Part shown: positions 40,823 to 49,996 of the stretch, piece by piece
Numbering within the stretch: the first letter of the stretch is position 1
Layout of the letters: every line of letters starts with the position of its first letter
Source: Candidatus Fibrimonadaceae bacterium
GTDB lineage: Bacteria > Fibrobacterota > Fibrobacteria > Fibrobacterales > Fibrobacteraceae
Direction of reading: 5' to 3'
Assembly: GCA_031281345.1 (NCBI GenBank)
Contig: JAITFN010000067.1
Span: 16,375-80,374 of the forward strand
DNA: 64,000 nt
The notes under the pieces: generated by a model
What the model saw: the letters and a program-made list of their open reading frames with translations, nothing else
What the model was told of the DNA's origin: nothing
Database searches by the model: none
Made by a program: the position numbers and the translations under genes

Positions 40823-41989
40823 ATGCCAAAAAAAATGTATATTAAATCAATGTTGAATATCAAAAGAAATATTTTGTTAAATCCTGGGCCTGCTACAACA
40901 ACAGATACCGTGAAAATGGCTCAGGTAGTGCCCGATATTTGCCCTAGAGAGACCGAATTTGGCAATATTTTAGCTCAAATGCAGGATGATTTGGTAAAAA
41001 TTGTTCACGGTGATACCAAAGAATATACGGCTGTTCTTTTTTGCGGTTCTGGAACAATCAATATGGATATTTGCCTGAACTCGCTTTTGCCAGACGGGAA
41101 AAAAATACTTATTGTGAATAATGGAGCTTATAGTGCTAGGGCAGCGGAGATATGCGAGTACTACAATTTGCCACATATCAATATGAAAATTCCAGTTGAC
41201 GAAATTCCAAAGATGGAAGCAATAGAAGACATTTTGCAAAAAAATCCCGATATACATCTTGTTTATACAACGCACAACGAAACGGGAACAGGTTTGCTGA
41301 ATCCCATACGCGAGATAGGTGCTTTGGCACACAAATATAACTGCGTTTTCACCGTAGACACAACATCAACTTATGCAATGCTGCCTATTGATATGGAAAA
41401 AGACAATATTGATTTTTGCATGGCTTCTGCACAAAAAGGTTTAATGTCAATGACAGGTTTATCATTTGTAATAGGGAAAATTAAATTTATTGAGGAATCG
41501 GAGCATTATCCAAAACGCTCTTATTATTGCAATTTGTATTTGCAATATAAATATTTTCTCCAAACAGGGCAAATGCATTTTACTCCGCCTGTGCAAACTG
41601 TATATGCCACCAAACAAGCCATTGAGGAATATTTTAAAGAAGGGGAAGATGAAAAATTTTCAAGGCATAAAATGGTAAATGAAACGATATGCAATGGTTT
41701 AAAAAAACTCGGTTTTAAAGAATTCATAAAAAAAGAATTGCAATCGGGTCTTGTTGCATCTGCAATTTACCCAGATGATAAAAATTGGGATTTTGACAAA
41801 ATTCACGATTATTGCTATGAACGCGGATTTACAATTTATCCGGGCAAAATTTTTGATACAAATACATTCAGATTATGCTCGCTTGGTGCTATTGACGTTT
41901 CTGATATTGAGGCTTTTTTCAAGGTATTTGAAAAAGCATTGGAGCATTGCAAGGTAGCCGTACCAGTTAAATACGCTGAGGGAATTTAA
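40823..41989 (+). CDS. aepZ: 2-aminoethylphosphonate-pyruvate transaminase (AepZ/PhnW)
   Basis: About 388 residues, a fold-type I PLP aminotransferase. NPGPATTT is the family entry motif; the PLP lysine is Lys205 in ASAQKGLM and the Asp partner is Asp179 (FTVDTTST). It interconverts phosphonoacetaldehyde and 2-aminoethylphosphonate (AEP). A start at the tenth residue (MLNIKRN) would fit PhnW proteins better; no clear ribosome-binding site decides. First gene of a six-gene operon that ends at 48586; the presence of the mutase and decarboxylase shows it works in the synthetic direction. Confidence 0.9.
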   Translation: MPKKMYIKSMLNIKRNILLNPGPATTTDTVKMAQVVPDICPRETEFGNILAQMQDDLVKIVHGDTKEYTAVLFCGSGTINMDICLNSLLPDGKKILIVNNGAYSARAAEICEYYNLPHINMKIPVDEIPKMEAIEDILQKNPDIHLVYTTHNETGTGLLNPIREIGALAHKYNCVFTVDTTSTYAMLPIDMEKDNIDFCMASAQKGLMSMTGLSFVIGKIKFIEESEHYPKRSYYCNLYLQYKYFLQTGQMHFTPPVQTVYATKQAIEEYFKEGEDEKFSRHKMVNETICNGLKKLGFKEFIKKELQSGLVASAIYPDDKNWDFDKIHDYCYERGFTIYPGKIFDTNTFRLCSLGAIDVSDIEAFFKVFEKALEHCKVAVPVKYAEGI

Positions 41990-41990
41990 A

Positions 41991-43112
41991 ATGAAATCCG
42001 AACTATTAGCTTTGTGCATTAAACAACTAGGAATTGAAGTTTTGACAGGAGTTCCAGACTCTACTCTCAAAGAATTTTGCGACTACATAAATTCCGAAGA
42101 TACGGGGCTTACTCACTACACCGCACCTAACGAGGGTTCGGCGGTGGGTATTGCCACGGGAGTTTATCTGTCAACTGGAAAACCTGCCTGCGTTTATATG
42201 CAGAACAGCGGCATAGGCAATGCGGTAAATCCAATCACTTCAATTGTGAGCCCCGAAGTCTATAATATCCCAATGCTCTTTATTGTTGGATATAGAGGTT
42301 CCCCTGGTTTGAAAGATGAGCCTCAGCATAAATTTATGGGGCGAATAACAGAGAAAATGTTTGATTGCCTTGAAATTGAGTATGAAGTTATTGATAGCAG
42401 CATATCTGAGTCAAAATTGAAAGAAATATTTGATAAAATAAAAAATATTTTGTCAAATAAAAAACAATTTTCGTTGATAATAAAAAAAGATACCTTTGAG
42501 AAAAGAGCAAATGCTGCATACACCAATAGTTACAAATTAAATCGCGAGTATGTTATCTCTGAAATTATGAAAAAAATAACGGAGAAAGATTTGGTTGTGT
42601 CCACAACAGGCAAAATTTCAAGAGAGGTTTATGAGCAGAACAATCGCAATCAATGTTTTTTAACGGTGGGAGGCATGGGGCATGCTTCAATGATAGCTTT
42701 TGGCATAGCTGAAAATTCTCCGAATAAAAGAGTTATTTGCCTAGATGGAGACGGTGCGGCTTTGATGCATTTGGGCAATTTAGCCTTTATAGGCAGCAGG
42801 GGAATTGGAAATTTGGTTCATATTTGCCTGAATAACGATGCACACGAATCCGTGGGTGGTATGCCAACCGCTGCACCAAATTTCAAATATGCCGAAACAG
42901 CAAAAGTTTGCGGTTATTCTAATATTTTTGTTATTCAAACAGCAGATGAATTCAACAATCTTATGAACGATTTTAATAATCTTGGAAAATTGACCTTTAT
43001 AGAAATAAAGGTTGCCAATGAATCAAGAGATGATTTGGCGCGCCCCAAAGAATCCGCTTTGGATAACGCAATCAGTTTTATGAATTATATTAACAAGGAG
43101 CAGACGAAATGA
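41991..43112 (+). CDS. aepY: Phosphonopyruvate decarboxylase (AepY)
   Basis: 373 residues, a thiamine diphosphate enzyme. The catalytic Glu is in APNEGSA (about Glu48) and the cofactor motif is GDGAAL...NLVHICLNND (about 253-283). It removes CO2 from phosphonopyruvate to give phosphonoacetaldehyde, the step that makes PEP mutation irreversible in practice. One base after aepZ, and overlapping aepX by ATGA. Confidence 0.93.
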   Translation: MKSELLALCIKQLGIEVLTGVPDSTLKEFCDYINSEDTGLTHYTAPNEGSAVGIATGVYLSTGKPACVYMQNSGIGNAVNPITSIVSPEVYNIPMLFIVGYRGSPGLKDEPQHKFMGRITEKMFDCLEIEYEVIDSSISESKLKEIFDKIKNILSNKKQFSLIIKKDTFEKRANAAYTNSYKLNREYVISEIMKKITEKDLVVSTTGKISREVYEQNNRNQCFLTVGGMGHASMIAFGIAENSPNKRVICLDGDGAALMHLGNLAFIGSRGIGNLVHICLNNDAHESVGGMPTAAPNFKYAETAKVCGYSNIFVIQTADEFNNLMNDFNNLGKLTFIEIKVANESRDDLARPKESALDNAISFMNYINKEQTK

Positions 43113-44404
43113 AAAAAGTATATACGTGTTTTACCACCGATGTAATTCACAGCGGGCATTTAAACATAATTGCAAATGCCAAAAAATACGGAAAATTAAT
43201 TGTTGGTGTGTTAAGCGACAAAGCCATGATACGATACGACAGATTTCCAACTATCTCTTTTGAAGAACGTTTGGAAATGATAAAAAATGTTGAGGGTGTG
43301 GACGAGGTGGTGAAACAAGATGATGTTTTATACGATAATGTTATAAGTTCCATTAAACCAGATTACGTTGTACACGGCGATAATTGGAAACAATATCCGC
43401 AGTCCGTTATTAGAGACAATGTTATTAAAAATTTGGAAAAATACGGCGGTGAGTTAATTGAGGTGCCATATACTTATAACTATGATATAGCAAAAATTGA
43501 TTCCATTACAAGAGAAAAACTGGCTATGCCAGAATACAGGCGCAAAAGGTTACGACAGTTATTGAATTTATGCCCCATAGTAAAAGTTATTGAAGCGCAT
43601 AATGGGCTTAGCGGTTTAATTGCAGAAAAAACAATAGTTGAAAGAAATGGAGAACTAGACCAATTTGATGCAATGTGGGTATCTAGCTTATGCGATTCAA
43701 CAGTAAAAGGAAAACCCGATATAGAGCTGGTTGATATTTCATCTAGAATGAGAACTTTGGATGATATTTTGGATGTAACCACAAAACCGATTATACTTGA
43801 CGGCGATACGGGCGGGCAAACAGAGCATTTTGTTTACAATGTTAGAACTTTGGAAAGAATGGGAATTTCTGCCGTGATAATTGAAGATAAAATTGGATTA
43901 AAACGCAATTCCTTATTCGGTACGGAAGTGGAGCAAAGCCAAGATACCATAGAATCGTTTTGCAATAAAATAAAAATGGGTAAAGAAGCTCTGAGAACAA
44001 AAGATTTTATGATTATTGCGCGAGTTGAAAGTCTGATTTTGGAACAGGGAATGGAAGATGCTCTGGACAGAGCCTTTGCTTATGCAGAGGCTGGCGCAGA
44101 CGGAATTATGATACACAGCCGTCAAAAAACTCCTGACGAAATTTTTGAATTTTGCGAAAAATTCAGAGAAAAAGAAAAACAAATACCTGTGGTTGTTGTG
44201 CCCACTTCTTATAGTAGCGTAACCGAAAGCGAGTTAATTTCGCACGGCATAAATATTGTTATTTATGCAAATCATCTAACAAGAAGTGCGTTTCCCGCTA
44301 TGAGAAATACAGCAGTTGAAATATTGAAAAATCATAGAGCGTTGGAAGTTGAACGCAATATAATGCCATTTGGCGAGATTATAAAACTTATTGACGAATT
44401 ATAG
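43109..44404 (+). CDS. aepX: Bifunctional PEP mutase with N-terminal cytidylyltransferase domain (AepX)
   Basis: 431 residues. Residues 1-130 form a small nucleotidyltransferase domain of the cytidylyltransferase type (HSGH at 14-17, like CTP:glycerol-3-phosphate enzymes). Residues about 145-431 form the PEP mutase domain with its hallmark EDK-x3-KxNS (259-268) and DGDTGG. The mutase turns PEP into phosphonopyruvate, making the C-P bond. Such fused enzymes are known in other bacteria. The N-terminal part may activate a phospho-compound with CTP, or may be a leftover or regulatory part. Confidence 0.94.
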   Translation: MKKVYTCFTTDVIHSGHLNIIANAKKYGKLIVGVLSDKAMIRYDRFPTISFEERLEMIKNVEGVDEVVKQDDVLYDNVISSIKPDYVVHGDNWKQYPQSVIRDNVIKNLEKYGGELIEVPYTYNYDIAKIDSITREKLAMPEYRRKRLRQLLNLCPIVKVIEAHNGLSGLIAEKTIVERNGELDQFDAMWVSSLCDSTVKGKPDIELVDISSRMRTLDDILDVTTKPIILDGDTGGQTEHFVYNVRTLERMGISAVIIEDKIGLKRNSLFGTEVEQSQDTIESFCNKIKMGKEALRTKDFMIIARVESLILEQGMEDALDRAFAYAEAGADGIMIHSRQKTPDEIFEFCEKFREKEKQIPVVVVPTSYSSVTESELISHGINIVIYANHLTRSAFPAMRNTAVEILKNHRALEVERNIMPFGEIIKLIDEL

Positions 44405-44412
44405 AGAGATAT

Positions 44413-45117
44413 ATGAAATTACAAAGCGAAACTGCAATAATTATGGCTGCTGGCACAGGAACAAGGATGTTGCCTCTCACCGAAACCACAGCAAAACCTT
44501 TAATCCCTGTTTTTGGCACTCCGATGATAGAAACCATAATAAATGCCTTGAAAAAGCGTGGCGTTTCAAAAATTTACATTGTGGTAGGTTACAAAAAAGA
44601 GCAATTTGAATATTTAAAATCTAAATATGAAAATATAGAACTTATTGAAAACAAAGAGTATTTAGAAAAAAATAATATTTCTTCGCTCAAAGCCGCAGAA
44701 AATGTACTTGGCACTGAAAATTGCTTTATTTGCGAAGGCGATTTATATATAGGCGATAGCGCCGTATTTTTGCCTGAATTTAAACAGTCTTGCTATTTTG
44801 GAAAATTTATTGATGGATATTCAGATGACTGGATTTTTGAAACAGAGGAAAATAAAATTGTCAATATAAAAAAAGGTGGAACAAATCTTTTTAATATGTG
44901 CGGTGTATCTTATTGGTTAAAAGATGATATTGCCGAAGTTGCAAAAGCGATTTCTGCTGCATATCAGGAACCAAGTCACAAAGATTTATTTTGGGATGAA
45001 GTTGTGAATAGGGTATTAAATAAAATAAATGTCTCTGTATATCCGATAAACATTGGGCAAATAGTGGAACTCGATACCGAAGACGATTTGAACAAATTGA
45101 CTAAAGGTATAAAATGA
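44413..45117 (+). CDS. LicC/PntC-like cytidylyltransferase
   Basis: 234 residues of the sugar-nucleotidyltransferase fold. AAGTGTRMLPLT (12-23) binds the nucleotide, Lys28 and CEGDLYI (Asp110) bind phosphate and metal, and ELDTEDDL closes the active site. This is the phosphocholine cytidylyltransferase (LicC) pattern; PntC, which makes CMP-AEP, is a member. Its position between the AEP genes and two transferases makes CMP-AEP the likely product. Eight bases after aepX; overlaps the next gene by ATGA. Confidence 0.8.
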   Translation: MKLQSETAIIMAAGTGTRMLPLTETTAKPLIPVFGTPMIETIINALKKRGVSKIYIVVGYKKEQFEYLKSKYENIELIENKEYLEKNNISSLKAAENVLGTENCFICEGDLYIGDSAVFLPEFKQSCYFGKFIDGYSDDWIFETEENKIVNIKKGGTNLFNMCGVSYWLKDDIAEVAKAISAAYQEPSHKDLFWDEVVNRVLNKINVSVYPINIGQIVELDTEDDLNKLTKGIK

Positions 45118-47426
45118 TATTTTTAGAATCGGCAATACATTTCTGTTTGACTAGCTTTTATGAATTGACGAATTCTTACGGAATTTCGCTAATATTGCTA
45201 TCCCTTGCTGTTAGCGCATTTCTTGCCCCTTTTTACTATTTAACCGGAATTTTAGAGAACAAGGAGCGTGCAATAAAACAAAGGCTAGAACCATTTATTC
45301 AAAAGATAAACACAATAAGAGATTCCAAAATAAGGCATTCTCAACTGAGAGAGCTTTACAAATCCTTTTCTTATTACCCGTTTTATGCACTCCGCTCGCT
45401 TGCAAGTTTGTTCATACAAATTCCAATGCTGTTCGCCGCTTATGGAGTTCTAACAAAAAATCCGCTGAACGGAGAGCAATTTTTGTTCATAGGTGATCTT
45501 GGCAAACCAGACGTTTTGCTTTTTGGAATAAATTTATTGCCTATGGTGATGACAGCAATAAACATAGCCTCTGTTTTGCTCTCTGCAAAAGCCAACACCC
45601 CTGAACGCAGGCAGGGTATTTTTATAGCGATGCTGTTTTTCTTTATGCTCTATGACCAAAATGCTGCTCTTTTGATATATTGGAGCTTTAACCAGTTTTT
45701 CAATTTTGTAAGATATTTAATGGTTTGCAAATTGCCTAAAATAAAAATGCCTCCAACACTGAACTTTGATTTCGCTTGGCAATTTTTGTTGGTACTTTCA
45801 ATACATTCTGTGCTCACTTCATTTGTGGGGCAAAAAATATCCGATGTGTATGCAATTTTTGCCGCGTTCATAGCCTTGCTCGTTTACAAAATCATCAAAA
45901 AAAGCAAAATTTATTTTTCGGTTCCTAATTTGAAAACCATAATCCTCAACATAAGTGTAATGGCATTTCCTGCTATTCTCATTTTCAAATCCAACGCTGT
46001 TTATTTTGATTTTGTGGACACAATTATCTATGGAGCCGCTCTTCTGATTTTTTCAATTGCTGCTCCTTTCATTCTTTCTCCGAAATTTTCTGTTTCCTTT
46101 ATTCTGGCTATAATGTTTTTGCCTATGGTCAGGGAAATTACGCATTACACTAGCGAGTTGAGAATAGCATTTTGGGTTTTGTTTGTTGCAGCTTTGATAT
46201 TCATTAACTCAATTATAAGGCAAAAAACCGCCATTATGGTATTTTCTTTAATGGCCTCTGCTTATCTTTTGTTTTTTGTTGGGGATATAAGTTTAGGTTC
46301 CAAAAATCCTGGCGAAAAAATTGATATTCCCAAAGAACTTTCTGAACTTGAATTAAAAGATTCTGCAAACATATATCTCTTTATGCACGATGCCTTTCCG
46401 CACAAAGATTATGCCGAGTATTTTAGCCTGCCACATTACGACAGTTTGATGAATCTTTTTGAGCGGAGCGATTTCAAAATATACGATGTCTATTCTATGT
46501 CAGATGCCACAATACCAACAATGTCTAGCGTTTTTGATTTTAACATAGATTATTTGACCAATATAAACAAAATACCAACCACAGGCAACAGAAATTATAT
46601 AAGCTCTCTTAAAGATGCCGGAATTCAGGCAACTGTTTCGAAAAGCAGAGGTGATGATTTTTTCAGAGAAAGAATGGCCGGAAACAACATAACCAACATA
46701 CTGTTGCAAAGCAAAGGTTACAGCACAGGGAATTACAATCCTCACGACAGATATATATCCAGTGGAGAAAATTTTTACAATTTTGTATTACACGATGAAG
46801 TCACTTCTATGCATTTGCTGGAACCCAAAAATTTGATATTCAAAAATCTATTGAAAGCTACTTTAAATTCCACTATGGTGAGTACGACCAGACAATACCT
46901 TGTGAAAATGGCGGAACTTGCACAGAGCAATTCTGGTAAAGGCAAAGTTTTTGCATGGGGAATGGGGTGCCCTGGGCATTCCACTCTAGGGGCAATGGGA
47001 ACAACGGAAAGAGAAATTCAGCTATTCTTGCCCGTTTACAATAAATGCCTTGCAGCTATGAAGGAAGAGATAGTAAAAGCGTCATCGAACAGCAATGCAA
47101 TTGTGATTTTTATGAGCGACCACGGTTTGTTTTTCGTAGATGACGGAGACAGATTTCCAAAAAACTACGATTTCGGTAAAACCGACTATATGAAATTTCG
47201 GGACATATTCGGGGCATTTATGGCAGTTCGCTGGCCAAACAAAGAAAAAGCATCCGAATATGATAGTGAATTTTATGTTTCGCAAGATCTCTTTCCTATT
47301 GTTTTTGCTTATCTCTTTGATAGCGAAATTCCATTGAAGCATAAAATTCAAAATACCGAACTGAGGCTAGGTCCCCATAAATTTGATAAAGGCATTTTTT
47401 ATAGAGATTTTTACAAAGGAGAATAG
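45114..47426 (+). CDS. YidC/Oxa1-like domain fused to an AlkP-superfamily transferase domain
   Basis: 770 residues. The first about 205 residues match the Oxa1/YidC/Alb3 helix pattern (long charged coiled region between helix 1 and 2, then FIQIPMLFAAYGVL, FIGDLGKPD, LLPMVMTAIN, LLIYWSFNQFF). Residues about 215-395 add more membrane helices. From about 418 an alkaline-phosphatase-superfamily domain follows, with Asp426 (MHDAF), Thr466/Thr469 (DATIPT), His622 (CPGH) and Asp669-His670 (MSDHG), as in sulfatase-type phosphotransferases. The extracytoplasmic domain may move a phospho- or phosphono-group onto a surface glycan or lipid. Confidence 0.75.
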   Translation: MIFLESAIHFCLTSFYELTNSYGISLILLSLAVSAFLAPFYYLTGILENKERAIKQRLEPFIQKINTIRDSKIRHSQLRELYKSFSYYPFYALRSLASLFIQIPMLFAAYGVLTKNPLNGEQFLFIGDLGKPDVLLFGINLLPMVMTAINIASVLLSAKANTPERRQGIFIAMLFFFMLYDQNAALLIYWSFNQFFNFVRYLMVCKLPKIKMPPTLNFDFAWQFLLVLSIHSVLTSFVGQKISDVYAIFAAFIALLVYKIIKKSKIYFSVPNLKTIILNISVMAFPAILIFKSNAVYFDFVDTIIYGAALLIFSIAAPFILSPKFSVSFILAIMFLPMVREITHYTSELRIAFWVLFVAALIFINSIIRQKTAIMVFSLMASAYLLFFVGDISLGSKNPGEKIDIPKELSELELKDSANIYLFMHDAFPHKDYAEYFSLPHYDSLMNLFERSDFKIYDVYSMSDATIPTMSSVFDFNIDYLTNINKIPTTGNRNYISSLKDAGIQATVSKSRGDDFFRERMAGNNITNILLQSKGYSTGNYNPHDRYISSGENFYNFVLHDEVTSMHLLEPKNLIFKNLLKATLNSTMVSTTRQYLVKMAELAQSNSGKGKVFAWGMGCPGHSTLGAMGTTEREIQLFLPVYNKCLAAMKEEIVKASSNSNAIVIFMSDHGLFFVDDGDRFPKNYDFGKTDYMKFRDIFGAFMAVRWPNKEKASEYDSEFYVSQDLFPIVFAYLFDSEIPLKHKIQNTELRLGPHKFDKGIFYRDFYKGE

Positions 47427-47428
47427 GA

Positions 47429-48586
47429 ATGAATTTTGGAAGCAAAAAAGGCTACTTAGACCCTGGTACAGGCAATGCCTTGTTTGCCGCATTATTTGGC
47501 ATTATTGGAAGCGTTGTTTATTTTGCCAAAAATCTTTTTTATAGAATTAAGGGTCAAAAGCAAGAGGTGTTTGAATGCGATTTGGCAATTTTCAGTGAAG
47601 GGAAAATGTATTGGATTTATTTCAAGGATGTTGTTGAAGAACTCATCAAGAGAAAAATAAAATTTGCTTATTACACAATGGATGTGAACGATCCTGCTTT
47701 GGAACTTTATGATTATGGAAATCCAAATGCCGATTTTTCTTCGTTTAAAGTGAAATATGTTGGTGCAGGAAACAAAGGCTATTCTGCTATAAGCAACCTA
47801 AGAGAAAAAAATATTCTTGCAACAACCCCAAACATAGGAAGCCCAGGTTATCCCATTAAAAAGCCTAAGAATTGCAAAAATCTAATACACATTTTCCACG
47901 CACTTGGGCTTGGATATAAAAAAGGCGGTTTAGACAATTACGATACTATTTTGCTGCATCAAACTCATTATGAAAAGCTGTTTGAATCTAAAAAAGTTAT
48001 TCTCGCGGGGCTACCTTATTTGGATTCTCTGATTGAAAGGGCAAAAAACTTGCAAAGCAATACAGATGGCAAAACAATTTTGGTAGCAAGCACGTGGGGA
48101 GAACGAGGCATTTTAAAAACTTACGGCTCAAAATTTATTTTAGATTTGGCAAATGCCGGTTACAATGTAATTGTCCGCCCGCATCCTTATTCCTATATAT
48201 ACGAAAAGGAATTTATAGCGAATTTGCAAAAAGAATTGCCAAATATTCCTTTTAGTTCCGAAATAGATAATTTATCTGTTTTGGCTAAGGCAGATATTTT
48301 AATCAGCGAGTTGAGCGGAGTTCGTTTGGATTTTTACTTGGCATTCAAACGTCCTGTAATTTCTTTGGAAAGCGGTTCAAACGATGAATACGAGCATAAC
48401 GAATGGCTTATTGATGTTAGCGATGATATTGGAATTTTTGTGAAAAAAGAACAGGTAGAAAATTTGCCTCAAATAGTGAAAAACTTGGCAGAACGCAAGT
48501 TAGCTGATGAAAATTCCATTTTGGCTAATATAGGGAAGTCTAAAATGATAATAGCAGATTATTTGGAATTTTTAATCAAAACTTGA
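47429..48586 (+). CDS. TagB/TagF-like CDP-alcohol phosphotransferase family protein
   Basis: 385 residues. An N-terminal YLDPGTGN and a membrane helix (about 13-33) are followed by a GT-B-type glycerophosphotransferase domain: FHALGLGYKKG, a helix, ASTWG, VRPHPYSY and SELSGVRLDF, which line up with the HG, RPHP and acidic-Ser motifs of CDP-glycerol glycerophosphotransferases. In this operon the donor is more likely CMP-AEP, made upstream. It is anchored at the inner face of the inner membrane. The stop overlaps that of the convergent flippase gene by 28 nt. Confidence 0.72.
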   Translation: MNFGSKKGYLDPGTGNALFAALFGIIGSVVYFAKNLFYRIKGQKQEVFECDLAIFSEGKMYWIYFKDVVEELIKRKIKFAYYTMDVNDPALELYDYGNPNADFSSFKVKYVGAGNKGYSAISNLREKNILATTPNIGSPGYPIKKPKNCKNLIHIFHALGLGYKKGGLDNYDTILLHQTHYEKLFESKKVILAGLPYLDSLIERAKNLQSNTDGKTILVASTWGERGILKTYGSKFILDLANAGYNVIVRPHPYSYIYEKEFIANLQKELPNIPFSSEIDNLSVLAKADILISELSGVRLDFYLAFKRPVISLESGSNDEYEHNEWLIDVSDDIGIFVKKEQVENLPQIVKNLAERKLADENSILANIGKSKMIIADYLEFLIKT

Positions 48587-49989
48587 GTGAAAGCAAGCCC
48601 ACTTAGAATTACAATGTAAAATATTATTTTTTGCAAAAAACTTAGAGAAAAACTTGGCAAGAGAATATAAACTACCAAAAGAAAAATAGACCATATAGCG
48701 TAAGGAATTATTTTTTTGGAATATAATCTTAAATGCAATTTGAAAATGTAAATGTTATTCCAAACAGCTTGCAATATAATATATGCGAGTGTAGAAAGTG
48801 CTGCGCCTGGTAAACCCAAAATAGGGATTAAAAAATAATTCACAAGAAAAGATACACATAATGAAGCAATGTCCATTTTCAATGTATATAAACTTTTGCC
48901 AATTCCGTTAAGCACAGAGGCAGATAATAAAAAGAAGCCACCCAGTAAATGCGCGAGTAAAAGTATTCCTAATGTTTCTGGTTGAACAATAAAATCTTTG
49001 CCAGCAATCATAAGAATTTTGTCTGGAAACAGTACTATAAAAAATCCTATAACTAGTTGTATAAGCGATACCATATTAACGCAATATGAGAATATCGGTT
49101 TTAAGTCTGTGGACAGTCGGTCTTTGCTCATTCCAGCTATAACTGGTAGCAGAATAGGATGATAACTTTGGCGAATTGTGCGCAGTCCATTGGAAATAGT
49201 TGTCATAACTGCGTAAACACCGGCCTCACCTGGACCAAGCATCAATAAAATCATCCACACATCAATACGCATTGAAACAGAAACCACCACTTCCGAAAAT
49301 CCTCGCGGCACAGAATAAACCAAAAGTTCTCTTGGAATTTTATTACTAAAAAATTTTAATGAAAAAGGAAAACTTTTTTTAATCAATGGAATATATATAA
49401 AACAACCAAAAATATTTGCTATTAAAAGTCCTGTTGGCAAAGCATAAGGAATGTCAGTAAAATTAAACACTATGGATAAAAGCGGAGCAAGAGCAAAAAC
49501 TGCACACTCGGTTATGAACATTCTGTATTGGGGTTTACGAAGACCCTCTACAGTTCCACCAAAAATATGCAAAGCAGAAAAGGGTATAATTGACAAGGCA
49601 TATATGGATAATTCAGCAGAGGATAATGTTGCAAGGCTTTCGGAATATTTATGCAAGCCAAGCACAGCACATATAAACATAGCAACGAATATAATAGACG
49701 ATATGATAAGTGAACGGCTAAGAGATTCGTTAAATCCCAAATGCGCAGGGCGATTGTTCAATATGTTTTGTGGCAAAAACCAATTTAGCCCTTTATCTAA
49801 ACCAAAAACGCTAACTCTACTTAGAGTAAATATCCATAATTGCGTTCCCACAAAGATACCAAATTCCTCCTTTCCAAAAATTCTCGCCAAAACAATTGTA
49901 AGTATAGGGGCAACAACTTTTAGAGCTGTACCTAAAAAATTGTACAAAGTACTTTTTAGCAGAAAATTTTTATCTATTTCTAAGGACAT
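48559..49989 (-). CDS. Lipid-linked glycan flippase (Wzx-like)
   Basis: 476 residues, about 12-14 membrane helices of the MOP/polysaccharide-transport type. No catalytic residues. Moves lipid-linked oligosaccharide units across the inner membrane, so the neighbouring glycosyltransferases probably build a repeat unit. No polymerase (Wzy) gene is recognised here. Seven bases after the methyltransferase-like gene. Confidence 0.85.
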   Translation of the reverse strand: MSLEIDKNFLLKSTLYNFLGTALKVVAPILTIVLARIFGKEEFGIFVGTQLWIFTLSRVSVFGLDKGLNWFLPQNILNNRPAHLGFNESLSRSLIISSIIFVAMFICAVLGLHKYSESLATLSSAELSIYALSIIPFSALHIFGGTVEGLRKPQYRMFITECAVFALAPLLSIVFNFTDIPYALPTGLLIANIFGCFIYIPLIKKSFPFSLKFFSNKIPRELLVYSVPRGFSEVVVSVSMRIDVWMILLMLGPGEAGVYAVMTTISNGLRTIRQSYHPILLPVIAGMSKDRLSTDLKPIFSYCVNMVSLIQLVIGFFIVLFPDKILMIAGKDFIVQPETLGILLLAHLLGGFFLLSASVLNGIGKSLYTLKMDIASLCVSFLVNYFLIPILGLPGAALSTLAYIILQAVWNNIYIFKLHLRLYSKKIIPYAIWSIFLLVVYILLPSFSLSFLQKIIFYIVILSGLAFTQVLIKNSK

Positions 49990-49996
49990 ATTCCTG

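Noticed and set aside
45114..45730. The YidC-like part as a true housekeeping YidC
   Set aside because: It is fused to an enzyme domain and sits in a glycan/phosphonate operon; rnpA, rpmH and mnmE, the usual neighbours, are absent.
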